From Bartonella sp. CM31XJBT (GTDB lineage: Bacteria; Pseudomonadota; Alphaproteobacteria; Rhizobiales; Rhizobiaceae), in NCBI RefSeq assembly GCF_028618555.1, contig NZ_JAQITD010000013.1:1-59630 (forward strand): a DNA stretch of 59,630 nucleotides, written 5' to 3'. Numbering within the stretch: position 1 is the first letter of the stretch; each line of letters starts with the position of its first letter. The position numbers and the translations under genes are program-made. The notes beneath the pieces are model-generated. The model saw only the letters and a program-made list of their open reading frames with translations, had not been told where the DNA came from and did no database searches. Positions 49,669-59,370 of the stretch are shown here, in pieces.

Positions 49669-52185
49669 ATGAGCGATAACGATCGCAAAAATCTACACGA
49701 AACAAAACACGATCATGAACACCATGATCCTTTAGAAAGGCTTACGCGCATTTTTAATCCGCACAAACAAAGCGGAAACCAAAATGAGCAATCTTCTTTA
49801 AAAACAGATCGATCAACATCTCACCCCGAAATATCATCTCATGATGATGATTTTGATTTGTCCTTTCTAGAAGAGGAACTTGAAAATAATTTAGCACATG
49901 ACTCACCGTTTGATGATCAAAAAAAACAATGGGACTTGTATGCAACCAGCAACGCAACAGCCTCAAATATTGCACAAGCTGCTTCTTTCAACCATTCAAA
50001 ACAAAATAATTTATCTGAAGAGAAATATTCTTCACCTAGCAGTCATGATGAAGAACAAATTTTAGATGAGCTTTCTCCATTACCAATCCCAAAGAATCAA
50101 TCACATCAACAGAAAACAACAGCAACCAGTGCTGATCCTTTTCTTGAAAAAAGTAATCTTATGTCACAATCAGAATCAGAAAATTTCTTTTTTGATAAAT
50201 CTGAAAGGCGTGAAAATAAGAGAGAGATGCCAGAAGATGTTGAACAAACCAATCGTTTTTCACAAATAAATTCACAACAACCTGAGACTACGAATATACA
50301 AAAAACTTATGATGACAATCCAAACCTCTATGACACTCCTATAAACCATCCCTATAAAATTTCAGCTGATCAAGAAAATTGGATTAAAAAAGATTATCCT
50401 GATGCCTCCTCTTCTACAGAGGAAAATGAGTTTTTCTCATCTTCTAATCTTGTGTCAGAAAGACAAAACACTGCAAGAAATCAAACAACAAGTACCTTCT
50501 CCTCACCTTTAGATTCTCCACCAGTTGATAGACAATCTTATTTAAAGGGGGCTTCACAAGAAGATCATACAACCAATTATCCCCATTTTTTTGAAGCCCC
50601 CCCCTCACAACAAGAAACTTATAGCGAAAAAGTTCCGATATATGATGAGGCTCGAGCCCAATACATCAATAATGCCGAAGGTGCCTCTAACCCAAATAGA
50701 GAAATTTCATATAATGAAAATAATTTAGATGAGTTTCTTTCCTCATCACCCTCTTTAAATACAAAACAAACGGAGGGCTTTTTTGCCCATAACTATACGC
50801 ACAGAGATACTCCCCCTCCCAATGTTGATACTTATAAATTTTCAGAGGAAATCGTAGAAAAAACTGGTCCTATTATGGTTCCAGAAGTCCCGTATGAAGC
50901 GCCAGAATATGATGTGCCAACTAATGGTGGTTTAGAAGAAGAATTTGCTGATGTACTCAATGTAGGAAATGTTCCAACAGATAATTTTTCTCAAAAACAA
51001 CAGAAGAATGAAGTTTTTAGTGAAGTTTTTCATCAGTCTATGCAAAATTCAAAAGAAGGTGTTTATATAAACTCTAAAGAACAAAATTCCGACTATTCTT
51101 CTTCTGCCAATATGGAATATAATTTCCCCTCTTTTAGCGAGAATTCATCATACACAAGCTCAGATGAGGTTCCCACGCATCCATCAGCTCCTCCTCCCTT
51201 AAAAAGTTTTATTTTTGGTAAAACTTTCATTAAAGGTTTTTTTATACTTATTTTAATAGGAATTGGATTTGCAGGTTATTCTCACTTTTTTATGCCATCA
51301 CAAAAAAATGAAGAAACGGTCATTATCCACGCTGATAATACGCCTTTTAAATTCAAACCAGAAACAACTGAAACGAAAAATGATGTTGCACATAATTTAG
51401 ATATCTATAAACAAACAACTGAACAAAATGAGAAACAAGAAAATACACAACAATTTCTTATTGATAACTCTGAACAACCTGAAAATTTAAAAGAATTAAA
51501 CCCTGAAGAATCTTCAAACGTTTCCTCCTCGTCTTTAAATGAATCTGATGTTGAAGTTGCAGTCACAGAAGCCATAAACCATACTATTCCAATGCGAGAA
51601 GTACAAACTGTTATTGTCAATCAAGATGGTACAGTTACACTAGCCCCCGCGCATCAAACAAACAGCAAAACTGCTGCTCAATCTGAAGAAAGCATTGATC
51701 AAGCTTCTAATGAACTTCAAGATTCGTCCCTTGTTTCGTCGCATGATTCTGATATAAACGACCAAGAAAGAGATCATGATCTCAAAAATAATATTGATAA
51801 AATAATTGCAGAAAATAATTCTAGCTCAAATATTGAAGAAAAATTTATCCCTATTCCTTCTCATGCAGAAAGAAATACACAAGTTGAAACACCAGCCGCG
51901 TCTCGCTCCACATCACCAAACAGAGTCGCAGCACAAAATTCAGAAAGTTATTACGTACAACTTGCATCTCAACCAACGCATGAGCTCGCTAGAAATTCTT
52001 TAAAAAATATGAAATCTAAATTTGGATTCCTTATCGGCGCCCGTTCTTTAAATATTCAATCCGCTTTTATACCAGGAAAAGGTACTTATTACCGTGTTCG
52101 GATTCAAGCGCAAGACCGTAATGAAGCCATAATCCTTTGTGAATCCATTAAAAGTTCTGGTGGAAGCTGCTTCATCACACGCTAA
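49669..52185 (+). CDS. SPOR-domain membrane protein with long disordered cytoplasmic region
   Basis: 838 residues. A single transmembrane helix lies near residues 520-538 (FIKGFFILILIGIGFAGYSHF). The first 515 residues are acidic, polar, poor in hydrophobics and rich in S, N, Q, E and P, so probably disordered and cytoplasmic. After the helix a second hydrophilic stretch leads to a C-terminal SPOR domain (about last 78 residues, SYYVQLASQPTHELARNS to GGSCFI). SPOR domains bind denuded peptidoglycan and direct proteins to the septum, as in FtsN-like proteins. ATG 49669 follows GAGAAAAG weakly. An 8-base C run lies at 50597-50604. Confidence 0.8.
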   Translation: MSDNDRKNLHETKHDHEHHDPLERLTRIFNPHKQSGNQNEQSSLKTDRSTSHPEISSHDDDFDLSFLEEELENNLAHDSPFDDQKKQWDLYATSNATASNIAQAASFNHSKQNNLSEEKYSSPSSHDEEQILDELSPLPIPKNQSHQQKTTATSADPFLEKSNLMSQSESENFFFDKSERRENKREMPEDVEQTNRFSQINSQQPETTNIQKTYDDNPNLYDTPINHPYKISADQENWIKKDYPDASSSTEENEFFSSSNLVSERQNTARNQTTSTFSSPLDSPPVDRQSYLKGASQEDHTTNYPHFFEAPPSQQETYSEKVPIYDEARAQYINNAEGASNPNREISYNENNLDEFLSSSPSLNTKQTEGFFAHNYTHRDTPPPNVDTYKFSEEIVEKTGPIMVPEVPYEAPEYDVPTNGGLEEEFADVLNVGNVPTDNFSQKQQKNEVFSEVFHQSMQNSKEGVYINSKEQNSDYSSSANMEYNFPSFSENSSYTSSDEVPTHPSAPPPLKSFIFGKTFIKGFFILILIGIGFAGYSHFFMPSQKNEETVIIHADNTPFKFKPETTETKNDVAHNLDIYKQTTEQNEKQENTQQFLIDNSEQPENLKELNPEESSNVSSSSLNESDVEVAVTEAINHTIPMREVQTVIVNQDGTVTLAPAHQTNSKTAAQSEESIDQASNELQDSSLVSSHDSDINDQERDHDLKNNIDKIIAENNSSSNIEEKFIPIPSHAERNTQVETPAASRSTSPNRVAAQNSESYYVQLASQPTHELARNSLKNMKSKFGFLIGARSLNIQSAFIPGKGTYYRVRIQAQDRNEAIILCESIKSSGGSCFITR

Positions 52186-52191
52186 ACCAAA

Positions 52192-52220
52192 CATGCAACG
52201 GTTGTTAAAACCGTTGCATG
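52192..52220 (+). terminator. Rho-independent terminator after the SPOR gene
   Basis: A perfect 12-bp stem CATGCAACGGTT / AACCGTTGCATG with a 5-base loop (GTTAA) is followed by ATTTATTTTC. It ends the dgt-argS-SPOR run just 6 bases after the SPOR stop. Confidence 0.75.
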
Positions 52221-52361
52221 ATTTATTTTCATACCATTTAATTACTTATCAAAAACTTCAGAAATTAAAATCGTTCCAATCTTTTTATGTCTTTGTGCTG
52301 ACTTTATTCCTTAATCTACGTCGATTTTCGCCCTATCTAAAAGATTATATTTATGAAAAAA

Positions 52362-52637
52362 TCACTCCGTACCCTTATAGGTATAAGGTACAGGAGGAAG
52401 TGAATTTAAATCTTTTTTTGGCGTTGTTACACTTTGGCTTGTTTCTGGAGTATTATAACGCGAACTATGTTCAGGAGATTTTGCAAAAAAAGATCCTAAA
52501 AAACCAAAAATAAACCAGATAATAACCATCGCAAGAAGAATAGCAAAAATACCCTTAGCGATTGAAACACGTTGTTCACGACCTTTTCTTTCTGCGGCCA
52601 TACGTTCTTCATATGTGTGATAATTTTTATCAATCAT
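52362..52637 (-). CDS. Small membrane protein of unknown function
   Basis: 91 residues. A basic, charged N-terminus (HTYEERMAAERKGREQR) is followed by one transmembrane helix (about 29-51, IFAILLAMVIIWFIFGFLGSFF) and a polar tail rich in S, T and P. I do not recognise a family. It is convergent with the preceding run and divergent from ilvE. Codons and length look genuine, but the call rests on the hydrophobic pattern and an unbroken frame. Confidence 0.6.
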   Translation of the reverse strand: MIDKNYHTYEERMAAERKGREQRVSIAKGIFAILLAMVIIWFIFGFLGSFFAKSPEHSSRYNTPETSQSVTTPKKDLNSLPPVPYTYKGTE

Positions 52638-52947
52638 AGTGGATTCCTTTTCTCAATTCCCTTACCTTTAAATTTCTAGAAAATATGCATATATGAAATT
52701 ATTCAGATACTTATTATGAGAAAACGATAATTATAGACAAAAGTTCCAGCTTACTTCATAAAGTTGAGAAAAAGAGGCGAGGATAGAATTAAAATATCTA
52801 CCCTACCCTAGCCTTTGAATTCTATAATAAACCCCTTTGTATTCTATAATAAAACATTGACACAAAGGTTTTGTTAATAATAGAGTTATAATCAAAATAT
52901 TTCATTATTTTTATTAATAAAAATGAAACATACTCAAAAGGTTTTTT
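52638..52947. promoter_or_regulatory. Upstream region of ilvE with tandem repeat
   Basis: No gene. It holds the 22-base-period repeat at 52812-52853, a consensus -35 TTGACA (52858-52863) with TAGAGT 18 bases on, and an A/T hairpin (TTTCAT...ATGAAA) just before the ilvE ribosome site AAAAGG. Confidence 0.45.
52812..52853 (+). repeat. Two tandem 20-base repeats upstream of ilvE
   Basis: CCTTTGAATTCTATAATAAA (52812-52831) is repeated as CCTTTGTATTCTATAATAAA (52834-52853), one mismatch and two bases apart. Each copy contains TATAAT. They lie right before a TTGACA box, so they may be paired binding sites for a regulator or duplicated -10 boxes. Confidence 0.55.
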
Positions 52948-54054
52948 ATGAAATCTCCCATATCATCGCTTCCCTTTAAAATAGAAAAGCACCCATCTCC
53001 TCTGTCAGAAGAAAAATATGAAGAAATTTTAAAAAGTCCCGGTTTTGGTCAATTTTTTACAGACCACATGTGTACTATTCAATGGACTGAAGACAAAGGC
53101 TGGCACAATGCTATCATCTCTCAATACAAAGCTTTAGAAATTAACCCTGCAAGTACCGTTTTACATTACGGACAGGAAATTTTTGAGGGTTTAAAAGCAT
53201 ATCGTGCAAAAGATGGGCGCATCTTGCTCTTCCGTCCTGATGCCAATGCACAACGCTTTATAGAATCAGCGAGGCGTTTAGCTATGCCAGAATTGCCAAA
53301 AGATATTTTTCTGGATGCCGTTCATCAATTAGTAAAGATTGATCAAAAATGGGTTTCTGATCAGCCCAACGCTAGCCTCTATATCCGTCCATTTATGTTT
53401 GGCAATGAAAACTTTTTGGGAGTCCGCCCTTCTCAAAAATATCTTTTTTGTATCATAGCCTCTCCAGTTGAATCCTATTTTAAAGGAGAAGAAAAATCTG
53501 TCAGCGTCTGGATTGAAACAGATTATAGTCGTGCCGGTCCAAGAGGAACAGGGGCTGCCAAATGTGGTGGAAACTATGCAGCAAGCTTACTTGCACAAAA
53601 AAGTGCAACTGAAAACAATTGTAGCCAAGTACTCTTTCTTGATATGATTGAACATAAATGGATTGAAGAACTTGGTGGTATGAATGTCTGCTTTATTATG
53701 GACAATAATACACTTGTAACCCCCCCACTTAATGGAACTATCCTTCCAGGAATAACACGTCATTCACTCTTAGAGTTGGCAAAACAAATGGGATTAAAAA
53801 TAGAAGAGCGTCCTTATTCTTTTGCCGCGCTTCAAGAAGATGCAAAGAGTGGACACCTTAAAGAAGCCTTTGCTTGTGGTACAGCTGCCGTTGTCACATC
53901 AATTGGTCGTTTTAGATATAAAGGAGGAGAATTTATTATTGGAAATGAAACAGTTGGAGAAGTCACAAAGCAGCTTCGTACACAATTGGTTGGCATTCAA
54001 AAAGGGAACATAGAAGATAAAAATGGCTGGGTGCATTCTGTGCAACTCTCATAA
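52948..54054 (+). CDS. ilvE: Branched-chain amino acid aminotransferase
   Basis: 368 residues. A fold type IV PLP enzyme that makes or degrades valine, leucine and isoleucine. The family mark is QEIFEGLKAYR; SLYIRPFMFG and the PLP lysine segment GAAKCGGNYAASL (Lys near 211) are visible, together with EELGGMNVCFI and ITRHSLLELA. The size matches the longer BCAT2 type. A 7-base C run at 53720-53726 lies in the Thr-Pro-Pro-Leu segment. It is isolated from other ilv genes. Confidence 0.96.
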   Translation: MKSPISSLPFKIEKHPSPLSEEKYEEILKSPGFGQFFTDHMCTIQWTEDKGWHNAIISQYKALEINPASTVLHYGQEIFEGLKAYRAKDGRILLFRPDANAQRFIESARRLAMPELPKDIFLDAVHQLVKIDQKWVSDQPNASLYIRPFMFGNENFLGVRPSQKYLFCIIASPVESYFKGEEKSVSVWIETDYSRAGPRGTGAAKCGGNYAASLLAQKSATENNCSQVLFLDMIEHKWIEELGGMNVCFIMDNNTLVTPPLNGTILPGITRHSLLELAKQMGLKIEERPYSFAALQEDAKSGHLKEAFACGTAAVVTSIGRFRYKGGEFIIGNETVGEVTKQLRTQLVGIQKGNIEDKNGWVHSVQLS

Positions 54055-54080
54055 TATTAAGGGTATTCCCATATCTATAA

Positions 54081-54112
54081 ACGCTTCCATGAAAGTAGCT
54101 TCATGGGAGCGT
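54081..54112. terminator. Bidirectional terminator between ilvE and glpX
   Basis: A 13-bp stem (ACGCTTCCATGAA / TTCATGGGAGCGT, one G-T pair) with loop AGTAGC lies between the convergent ends of ilvE and glpX. T/A-rich tracts on both sides suit termination in both directions. Confidence 0.75.
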
Positions 54113-54160
54113 ATTTCCTAAAAAAACTCCTTTTATTTTTAGTGACAAAAAAAGAAAACA

Positions 54161-55147
54161 TTAATCAAATTTTGAATGATCTCTATGCTGTGCTTTAATA
54201 TTACGAACTGTACCCGTATGGGCGCGCATTACGAGAGTTTCCGTTTGAATGTAGTGAGGTGTAAATTTAACACCAGAAAGCATATTACCATCTGTCACCC
54301 CTGTTGCTGAAAACAAAACATCACCCTTTGCCATTTCTTCCATTGTATAAACCTTATTGGGATCACTAATCCCCATTTTAGCTGCACGAGCAATTTTCTC
54401 TTCTGTATCAAGCAGCAAACGACCTTGCATCTGTCCTCCAATGCAGCGCAAAGCAGCAGAAGCTAAAACACCTTCAGGTGCTCCACCAATCCCCATATAG
54501 ATATCAATACCTGTTTCTTCTGGATCAGTTGTATCAATAACAGCAGCCACATCTCCATCCCCAATCAAGCGAATCGACGCCCCTGTCGCTCGTACTTCAT
54601 CAACCAATTTTTCATGACGAGGTCTATCCATAATACAAACAACAATCTGATTAACAGCCACTCCTTTAGCCTTCGCAAGAGCATGTATATTATCGGTAGG
54701 AGAAGCATCTATATCGACTATTCCCTTTGGATAACCAGGACCAATAGCAATTTTGTTCATATAAACATCAGGAGCGTAAAGGAGATTACCCTTTTCAGCA
54801 ATTGCAACTACTGCCAAAGAATTAGCAATATTTTTAGCACAAAGTGTTGTACCCTCTAGTGGATCAAGTGCAATATCGATCGCCAATCCACTTTGAAGAC
54901 CCACTTTTTCTCCAATATAAAGCATAGGCGCTTCATCCCGCTCACCTTCACCAATCACCACTGTACCATCAATAGGCAATCGATTAAGTTCTTGCCGCAT
55001 TGCATCTACAGCAGCCTGATCCGCTGCCTTTTCATCGCCACGTCCGCGCCAGCGTGCAGCAGCAACAGCAGCACGTTCAGTAACACGTACCAATTCAAGC
55101 GTCAAAATACGATCAAGTCCATTTAAAATCTTCTGAGTTGTGGGCAT
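54161..55147 (-). CDS. glpX: Class II fructose-1,6-bisphosphatase
   Basis: 328 residues. It hydrolyses fructose 1,6-bisphosphate in gluconeogenesis and is the only fructose bisphosphatase in view. Metal and phosphate sites are visible in VVIGEGERDEAPML, the family-wide DPLEGTTLCAKN, IGDGDVAAVID, GIGGAPEGV and SATGVTDG. The start at MPTTQKILNG gives the right length; 31 more codons upstream are open but unlike the family. It follows hom on the same strand with 140 bases between them. Confidence 0.96.
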   Translation of the reverse strand: MPTTQKILNGLDRILTLELVRVTERAAVAAARWRGRGDEKAADQAAVDAMRQELNRLPIDGTVVIGEGERDEAPMLYIGEKVGLQSGLAIDIALDPLEGTTLCAKNIANSLAVVAIAEKGNLLYAPDVYMNKIAIGPGYPKGIVDIDASPTDNIHALAKAKGVAVNQIVVCIMDRPRHEKLVDEVRATGASIRLIGDGDVAAVIDTTDPEETGIDIYMGIGGAPEGVLASAALRCIGGQMQGRLLLDTEEKIARAAKMGISDPNKVYTMEEMAKGDVLFSATGVTDGNMLSGVKFTPHYIQTETLVMRAHTGTVRNIKAQHRDHSKFD

Positions 55148-55287
55148 ATGAAAAAATCCTACCGAATGAATACCAGAAAAATATGAGTCCTTATTAAATA
55201 CTAAGAATAAAGTTTTTTGGCAAAGATGAAAATTTTTCACAAGAGATAAAAGAACTCAAGCGTGCGTTTTTATTATCAAGAAAGTTA

Positions 55288-56604
55288 TCAATTCTTTGCC
55301 ATAGGTTCAATACGAATAAATTGAGATTTTGCAACAAGATGTCCATCTTTTTCAATTTCTGCAAGTGCCTGTCGTACATTCACCTCTGTTGTTTCATGCG
55401 TAATTAAAATAATTGTTTTTTCAATTTGATCTTCTACAAAAGATCTTTGAACAATCGACTCCAATGAGATGTGATTATCAGCCATATGCCTTGCGACCGC
55501 GGCAAAAACACCAGTACGATCATGAACATTTAAACGAATAAAATAACCACCTGCATGATGCGAAATACGTGCTTTTTTATGAGGAGCAAGTTCTAATGCT
55601 GGACGTCTTAAAACAGGTGCATACTGAAAACCAGAACGCGCTTTTGCTATATCAGCCAAATCACCAATAACGGCTGATGCTGTTGCCTTTCCTCCAGCGC
55701 CAGGACCAGAAAACAGCAATTCACCTAATAAATCACTTTGAATAGAAAGAGCATTGGTTACACCATTTATCTGTGCAATCATTGAGGATGCTGGTACCAT
55801 TGTTGGATGAACGCGTTGCTCTATTCCAGAATCCGTTTTTAATGCAACCCCTAAAAGCTTAATCCGATACCCCAATTCATCAGCTGCTCGAATATCAATT
55901 TGCGAAATATTATGAATTCCTTCAACATAAACATCATCTAACGAAATAGCTGTTCCAAATGCCAAGCTTGTCAACAAAGCTAATTTATGAGCAGTATCAT
56001 TTCCCTCAATATCAAAAGTTGGATCTGCTTCAGCATACCCAAGTCTCTGTGCATCTGCTAAACAATCTTTAAATGAAAGACCTTCCGTAAACATGCGTGT
56101 TAATATATAATTACAGGTTCCATTGAGAATACCATAAATTCGCGATATGCGATTACTAACAAGTGATTCTCTCATCGCTTTGATGACAGGAATCCCCCCT
56201 GCAACAGCTGCTTCAAAATGAAGAAAAACACCTTTTTTTTCTGCAATTATAGCCAGCTCTACTCCATGTCGAGCAAGAAGAGCTTTATTGGCTGTTACAA
56301 CATGATGTCCCGCCTCAAGCGCTCTCTTAACAGCGGTATACACCACATCCAATTCACCACCAATTAACTCTACAAAAACATCAATCTCATCAGAAGCAGC
56401 CAACTCCACAGGTGAATCAAACCATTTTATATCACTGAGATCAAGTCCACGATTGCGGCCTTTATCGCGCGCACTAACAGCAACAACTTTGATGAATCGC
56501 CCACATTGACAAGCTAAACTATTCGCTTTTTCACATAGAGCTCGAACAACTGAAGTACCAACCGTACCAAGTCCCGCAACACCAACTTTTAAAGCTTCTG
56601 CCAT
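55288..56604 (-). CDS. hom: Homoserine dehydrogenase
   Basis: 438 residues. It reduces aspartate semialdehyde to homoserine for threonine and methionine. The NAD(P)-binding GVAGLGTVGTSVV is at the N-terminus, the catalytic region has GGIPVIKAMRESL, ILNGTCNYIL and FDIEGNDTAHKL, and an ACT domain (about 350-435) provides end-product control. ATG 56604 gives the typical MAEALKVGVAG start; upstream codons are read-through. The hom-glpX order is common in rhizobia. Confidence 0.97.
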   Translation of the reverse strand: MAEALKVGVAGLGTVGTSVVRALCEKANSLACQCGRFIKVVAVSARDKGRNRGLDLSDIKWFDSPVELAASDEIDVFVELIGGELDVVYTAVKRALEAGHHVVTANKALLARHGVELAIIAEKKGVFLHFEAAVAGGIPVIKAMRESLVSNRISRIYGILNGTCNYILTRMFTEGLSFKDCLADAQRLGYAEADPTFDIEGNDTAHKLALLTSLAFGTAISLDDVYVEGIHNISQIDIRAADELGYRIKLLGVALKTDSGIEQRVHPTMVPASSMIAQINGVTNALSIQSDLLGELLFSGPGAGGKATASAVIGDLADIAKARSGFQYAPVLRRPALELAPHKKARISHHAGGYFIRLNVHDRTGVFAAVARHMADNHISLESIVQRSFVEDQIEKTIILITHETTEVNVRQALAEIEKDGHLVAKSQFIRIEPMAKN

Positions 56605-57895
56605 TATTAACCACTGATCCCTATCTTCATTGAAAAATCGTTTAAATGATGTGCCAATCAACACAAAGAATATTTACATCCATACGAACAAAAGAAATAC
56701 CCCGCTCTATTCACTTCATTTTTTCCAATAGAATTATCCCCGCTTGTTCAATCAACATTCCTAAAAATATAATATTTATTGTCTTCAAAGATTTCAGAAT
56801 CTTTATAAAATATTTAATTCAGAATGAAAATCTGTAAAACTGATAAATGCAAGTTTCCATAAAGAAAAGTTCTAAAAAATAATCAATAACAAGTTAAAGA
56901 ATATTGAAGACTTAGTAAGAAAAAATAAAACATCTCTTCTAAATCAACAAGTATGGAACAAAAAACATTCTTTTATATGATAAATTAAGAGAATGGATAA
57001 AATAAAGTAGATCAGTACATAATAACACATTTCTTCCTACCATTCCATAGCTTTAAATATAAATCTTTAATGCAAAATCTTAACGCACTCATATATCAAA
57101 ATAGAACCTTACATTAAAGTAAAAAACAAAACTTAATATGCGCACACCATAATTCTGAAATATTATAAATATAGAGAATAAAGTTTCAAAATTTGAATAT
57201 TTTATCTCAACTTATTGCCACCTCTTTAAAAAACTAGCGAATTGAAATGAGAAAAAACTCAATCTACCCTTTATCCACGCTAATTCATTTTCAAATCAAG
57301 AACCTTCTCAATATATAAAAGAGCAAATGAAGGTTTTTTAATCTTAAATTTCTTACAGACATGTAAAAGTAAATATAAAAAATATTTTTAATATATTCTA
57401 TAAAAATTAATTTAATATTTTCATTTTTATTATACAGGTATCTATTTATATTTTGTTAAATTGTAAGTAATCTATGGATTATTCATAAAAAATTTGGTAT
57501 TATTTGTTAATTTGGTAATAAATATTGTATTTCTACTTTATAAATTATACAGTTTTTGCTTTATGATAAGCTCAAATGAGAAATCTTCCGTATAAAGGCT
57601 CTTTCAAGCAAGTTAAATAATATTCTCATGTGACAACAAAGATAACAAACGATAAAATATGTAAAAAATAAATACATTTAAAATGCTGTTTTGATCATTT
57701 TTGCCTACTTTTCAAACTGAAAATAAATGCAAATATCATTTGCTGAGATGATACCCACATCAAAACTTTCTATCAATGATGATAACTTTACATTTTTTCT
57801 ACAAAAAATCTTAGAAAATAAGATGATTCAAACAAGAGTTTCTCAAAAATTATTCAATAAAACACACTTTTTTCAAAAAAAATGACACAGAGGGC
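56605..57895. other. Long gene-free AT-rich stretch
   Basis: About 1.3 kb between hom and tRNA-Glu without a supported gene. It is among the most AT-rich parts of the window (for example 57360-57560), with many stops in every frame. I saw no tRNA, no clear repeat and no recognisable pseudogene piece. Confidence 0.5.
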
Positions 57896-57924
57896 TTGCG
57901 AAGTAAAAAGATCCTCTCTATAAG
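57896..57924 (+). promoter_or_regulatory. Promoter of tRNA-Glu
   Basis: TTGCGA (57896-57901), 17 bases, TATAAG (57919-57924), then the tRNA starts 15 bases later. Both boxes and spacing are near consensus. Confidence 0.6.
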
Positions 57925-57939
57925 CCTCATCATTGGTTT

Positions 57940-58014
57940 GCGCCCATCGTCTAGCGGTTAGGACATCGCCCTTTCACGGCGGAAACAGGGGTTCGATTCC
58001 CCTTGGGCGTACCA
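57940..58014 (+). tRNA. tRNA-Glu (UUC)
   Basis: 75 nt with encoded CCA. Acceptor GCGCCCA pairs with TGGGCGT (first pair G-T). The anticodon loop CTTTCAC gives UUC. T arm AGGGGTTCGATTCCCCT. The accessory cassette begins 90 bases downstream, so this tRNA may be an island attachment site. Confidence 0.96.
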
Positions 58015-58103
58015 TGTTTCTTTTTACTGTACACAGTCTATTGATTTTATATATCTTTTTTAAAGTACGGGATACGTGGATAAAAGTTAGGGAATAGGAT
58101 TTT

Positions 58104-58496
58104 CTAACATTTCTCTACAACAGTAGCATTTTCTTTTCTTTGCGCTTCGCTAATCATCTCTAATAATGTTTTGAATGCTTCTAAATCCTCTTGTGAAAAA
58201 TCTTTTAAAGTTCTAACAAACTCACCAACAGCTTCACGTCTCAACGGATCAGAAGTCTTGATTGTAAAACTTTTGCGACAAGAATCCGATGCTCTTCTCA
58301 AAATTTCTGCTACCTCTTGATCTAAAGCATAGAGTTCAATTATCTTTTCCTCCAGTCCTACAGGAACAGATTTTTTGCCAATTTCTACAGCAGATAAAAA
58401 TGATACAGATATGTCTAATTTCTTAGCCATATCTAAGAGGCGTTCGGAGTGATCAATGCGAAGTTTCCGTAAAATTTTACCAAAAGATGTAACCAT
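58104..58496 (-). CDS. HTH (XRE-type) transcriptional regulator
   Basis: 130 residues. An N-terminal Xre/Cro-like helix-turn-helix is seen at about 6-60 (FGKILRKLRIDHSERLLDMAKK, LDISVSFLSAVEIGKKSVP). The C-terminal 60 residues form a helical, acidic segment of unknown use. It probably controls the neighbouring methylase or an element. A weak TAGGAC precedes ATG 58496. It is the third and last gene of a leftward group, 64 bases after the methylase stop. Confidence 0.8.
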   Translation of the reverse strand: MVTSFGKILRKLRIDHSERLLDMAKKLDISVSFLSAVEIGKKSVPVGLEEKIIELYALDQEVAEILRRASDSCRKSFTIKTSDPLRREAVGEFVRTLKDFSQEDLEAFKTLLEMISEAQRKENATVVEKC

Positions 58497-58560
58497 ATAA
58501 AAAGTCCTATTAGAGAAGAAATATTTCTTCTGATTCTAACAAATCTTTTTATGATTTTCT

Positions 58561-59346
58561 TCAATTATTACGAATCAAGAGTTCTTTTCGGGGTGTTTTT
58601 TTAGCAAAACCAGAGGTCCAAAGGGTCTCTAATTCTAAAAAGTCAAAATCCTTAAAGATCTCTCGAACCGCATCACAATCATTTAGACTCAAGACAAATT
58701 TGCCTTGTATGCTTTTGAGAACTTTTGCCATACTCACAAAATCATCTTCAACAAAATTCCCAGAGCTGTAACACTTCTTCTTCACTAGATAAGGCGGGTC
58801 TAGGTAAAATAAACTGTCGGGTGCATCAAATAGCTTGATAACCCGTTCCCACGATAAATTTAAGATTGTCGTATCAAGAAGCTTCTGTCTAACACGTCGC
58901 ATCCTTGATAGCAGCTTATCGGGATTAAATGCTATAGGCTTTTTCCTTCCAAAGCCAAAAGAGACATACTCTTTTTTCCCATACATCACACAACGTTGGA
59001 GAAACAAAAAGCGAGCGGCTCTTTCAACTTTGGAAAGGCTCTCTGGTTCAATCGCCGCAAGTTCAAAAAACAACTGTCTTGAACAAACAAACCATTCTAG
59101 TCGTTTGGCTAAATCATCAAAGTCATTTTGAACACATTGAAACAGGTTCGTGATCTCTCCATTCAGATCATTAATCACGGAATATTTTGCTGGTCTTTTA
59201 TTTAGGAAAATAACACCAGAGCCTAAAAACGGTTCAACATAGGTTTCATGGTCAATATTATTTAAAATCGGTATAATTTTCTTACGCAGATAGTGTTTAC
59301 CACCCATCCACGCAAACAATGTTTGTGTAAATTCTTGTTTCATCAT
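58561..59346 (-). CDS. D12-class DNA adenine N6-methyltransferase
   Basis: 261 residues. Dam-type enzyme. Motifs in order are FAWMGGKHYLRKK (X-like, SAM-binding lead), YVEPFLGSGV (motif I, 36-45), VIND (motif II) and the catalytic DPPY in LFYLDPPYLV (183-186). No endonuclease is beside it in view, so it looks like an orphan or phage-borne methylase. It carries WMGGK at the start as in phage/plasmid Dam proteins. Target sequence cannot be told. A 24-base gap separates it from the upstream membrane-protein gene, so co-transcription is likely. Confidence 0.9.
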   Translation of the reverse strand: MMKQEFTQTLFAWMGGKHYLRKKIIPILNNIDHETYVEPFLGSGVIFLNKRPAKYSVINDLNGEITNLFQCVQNDFDDLAKRLEWFVCSRQLFFELAAIEPESLSKVERAARFLFLQRCVMYGKKEYVSFGFGRKKPIAFNPDKLLSRMRRVRQKLLDTTILNLSWERVIKLFDAPDSLFYLDPPYLVKKKCYSSGNFVEDDFVSMAKVLKSIQGKFVLSLNDCDAVREIFKDFDFLELETLWTSGFAKKTPRKELLIRNN

Positions 59347-59370
59347 ATTTTTAAAGGAGAGATTTGATAT

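Noticed and set aside
52139..52513. 124-codon plus-strand frame overlapping the small membrane protein gene
   Set aside because: It starts inside the SPOR gene, crosses its terminator and lies antisense to a plausible membrane protein; its composition looks random.
56605..56760. SAM-II-type riboswitch upstream of hom
   Set aside because: I saw no conserved pseudoknot pattern on the minus strand before hom.
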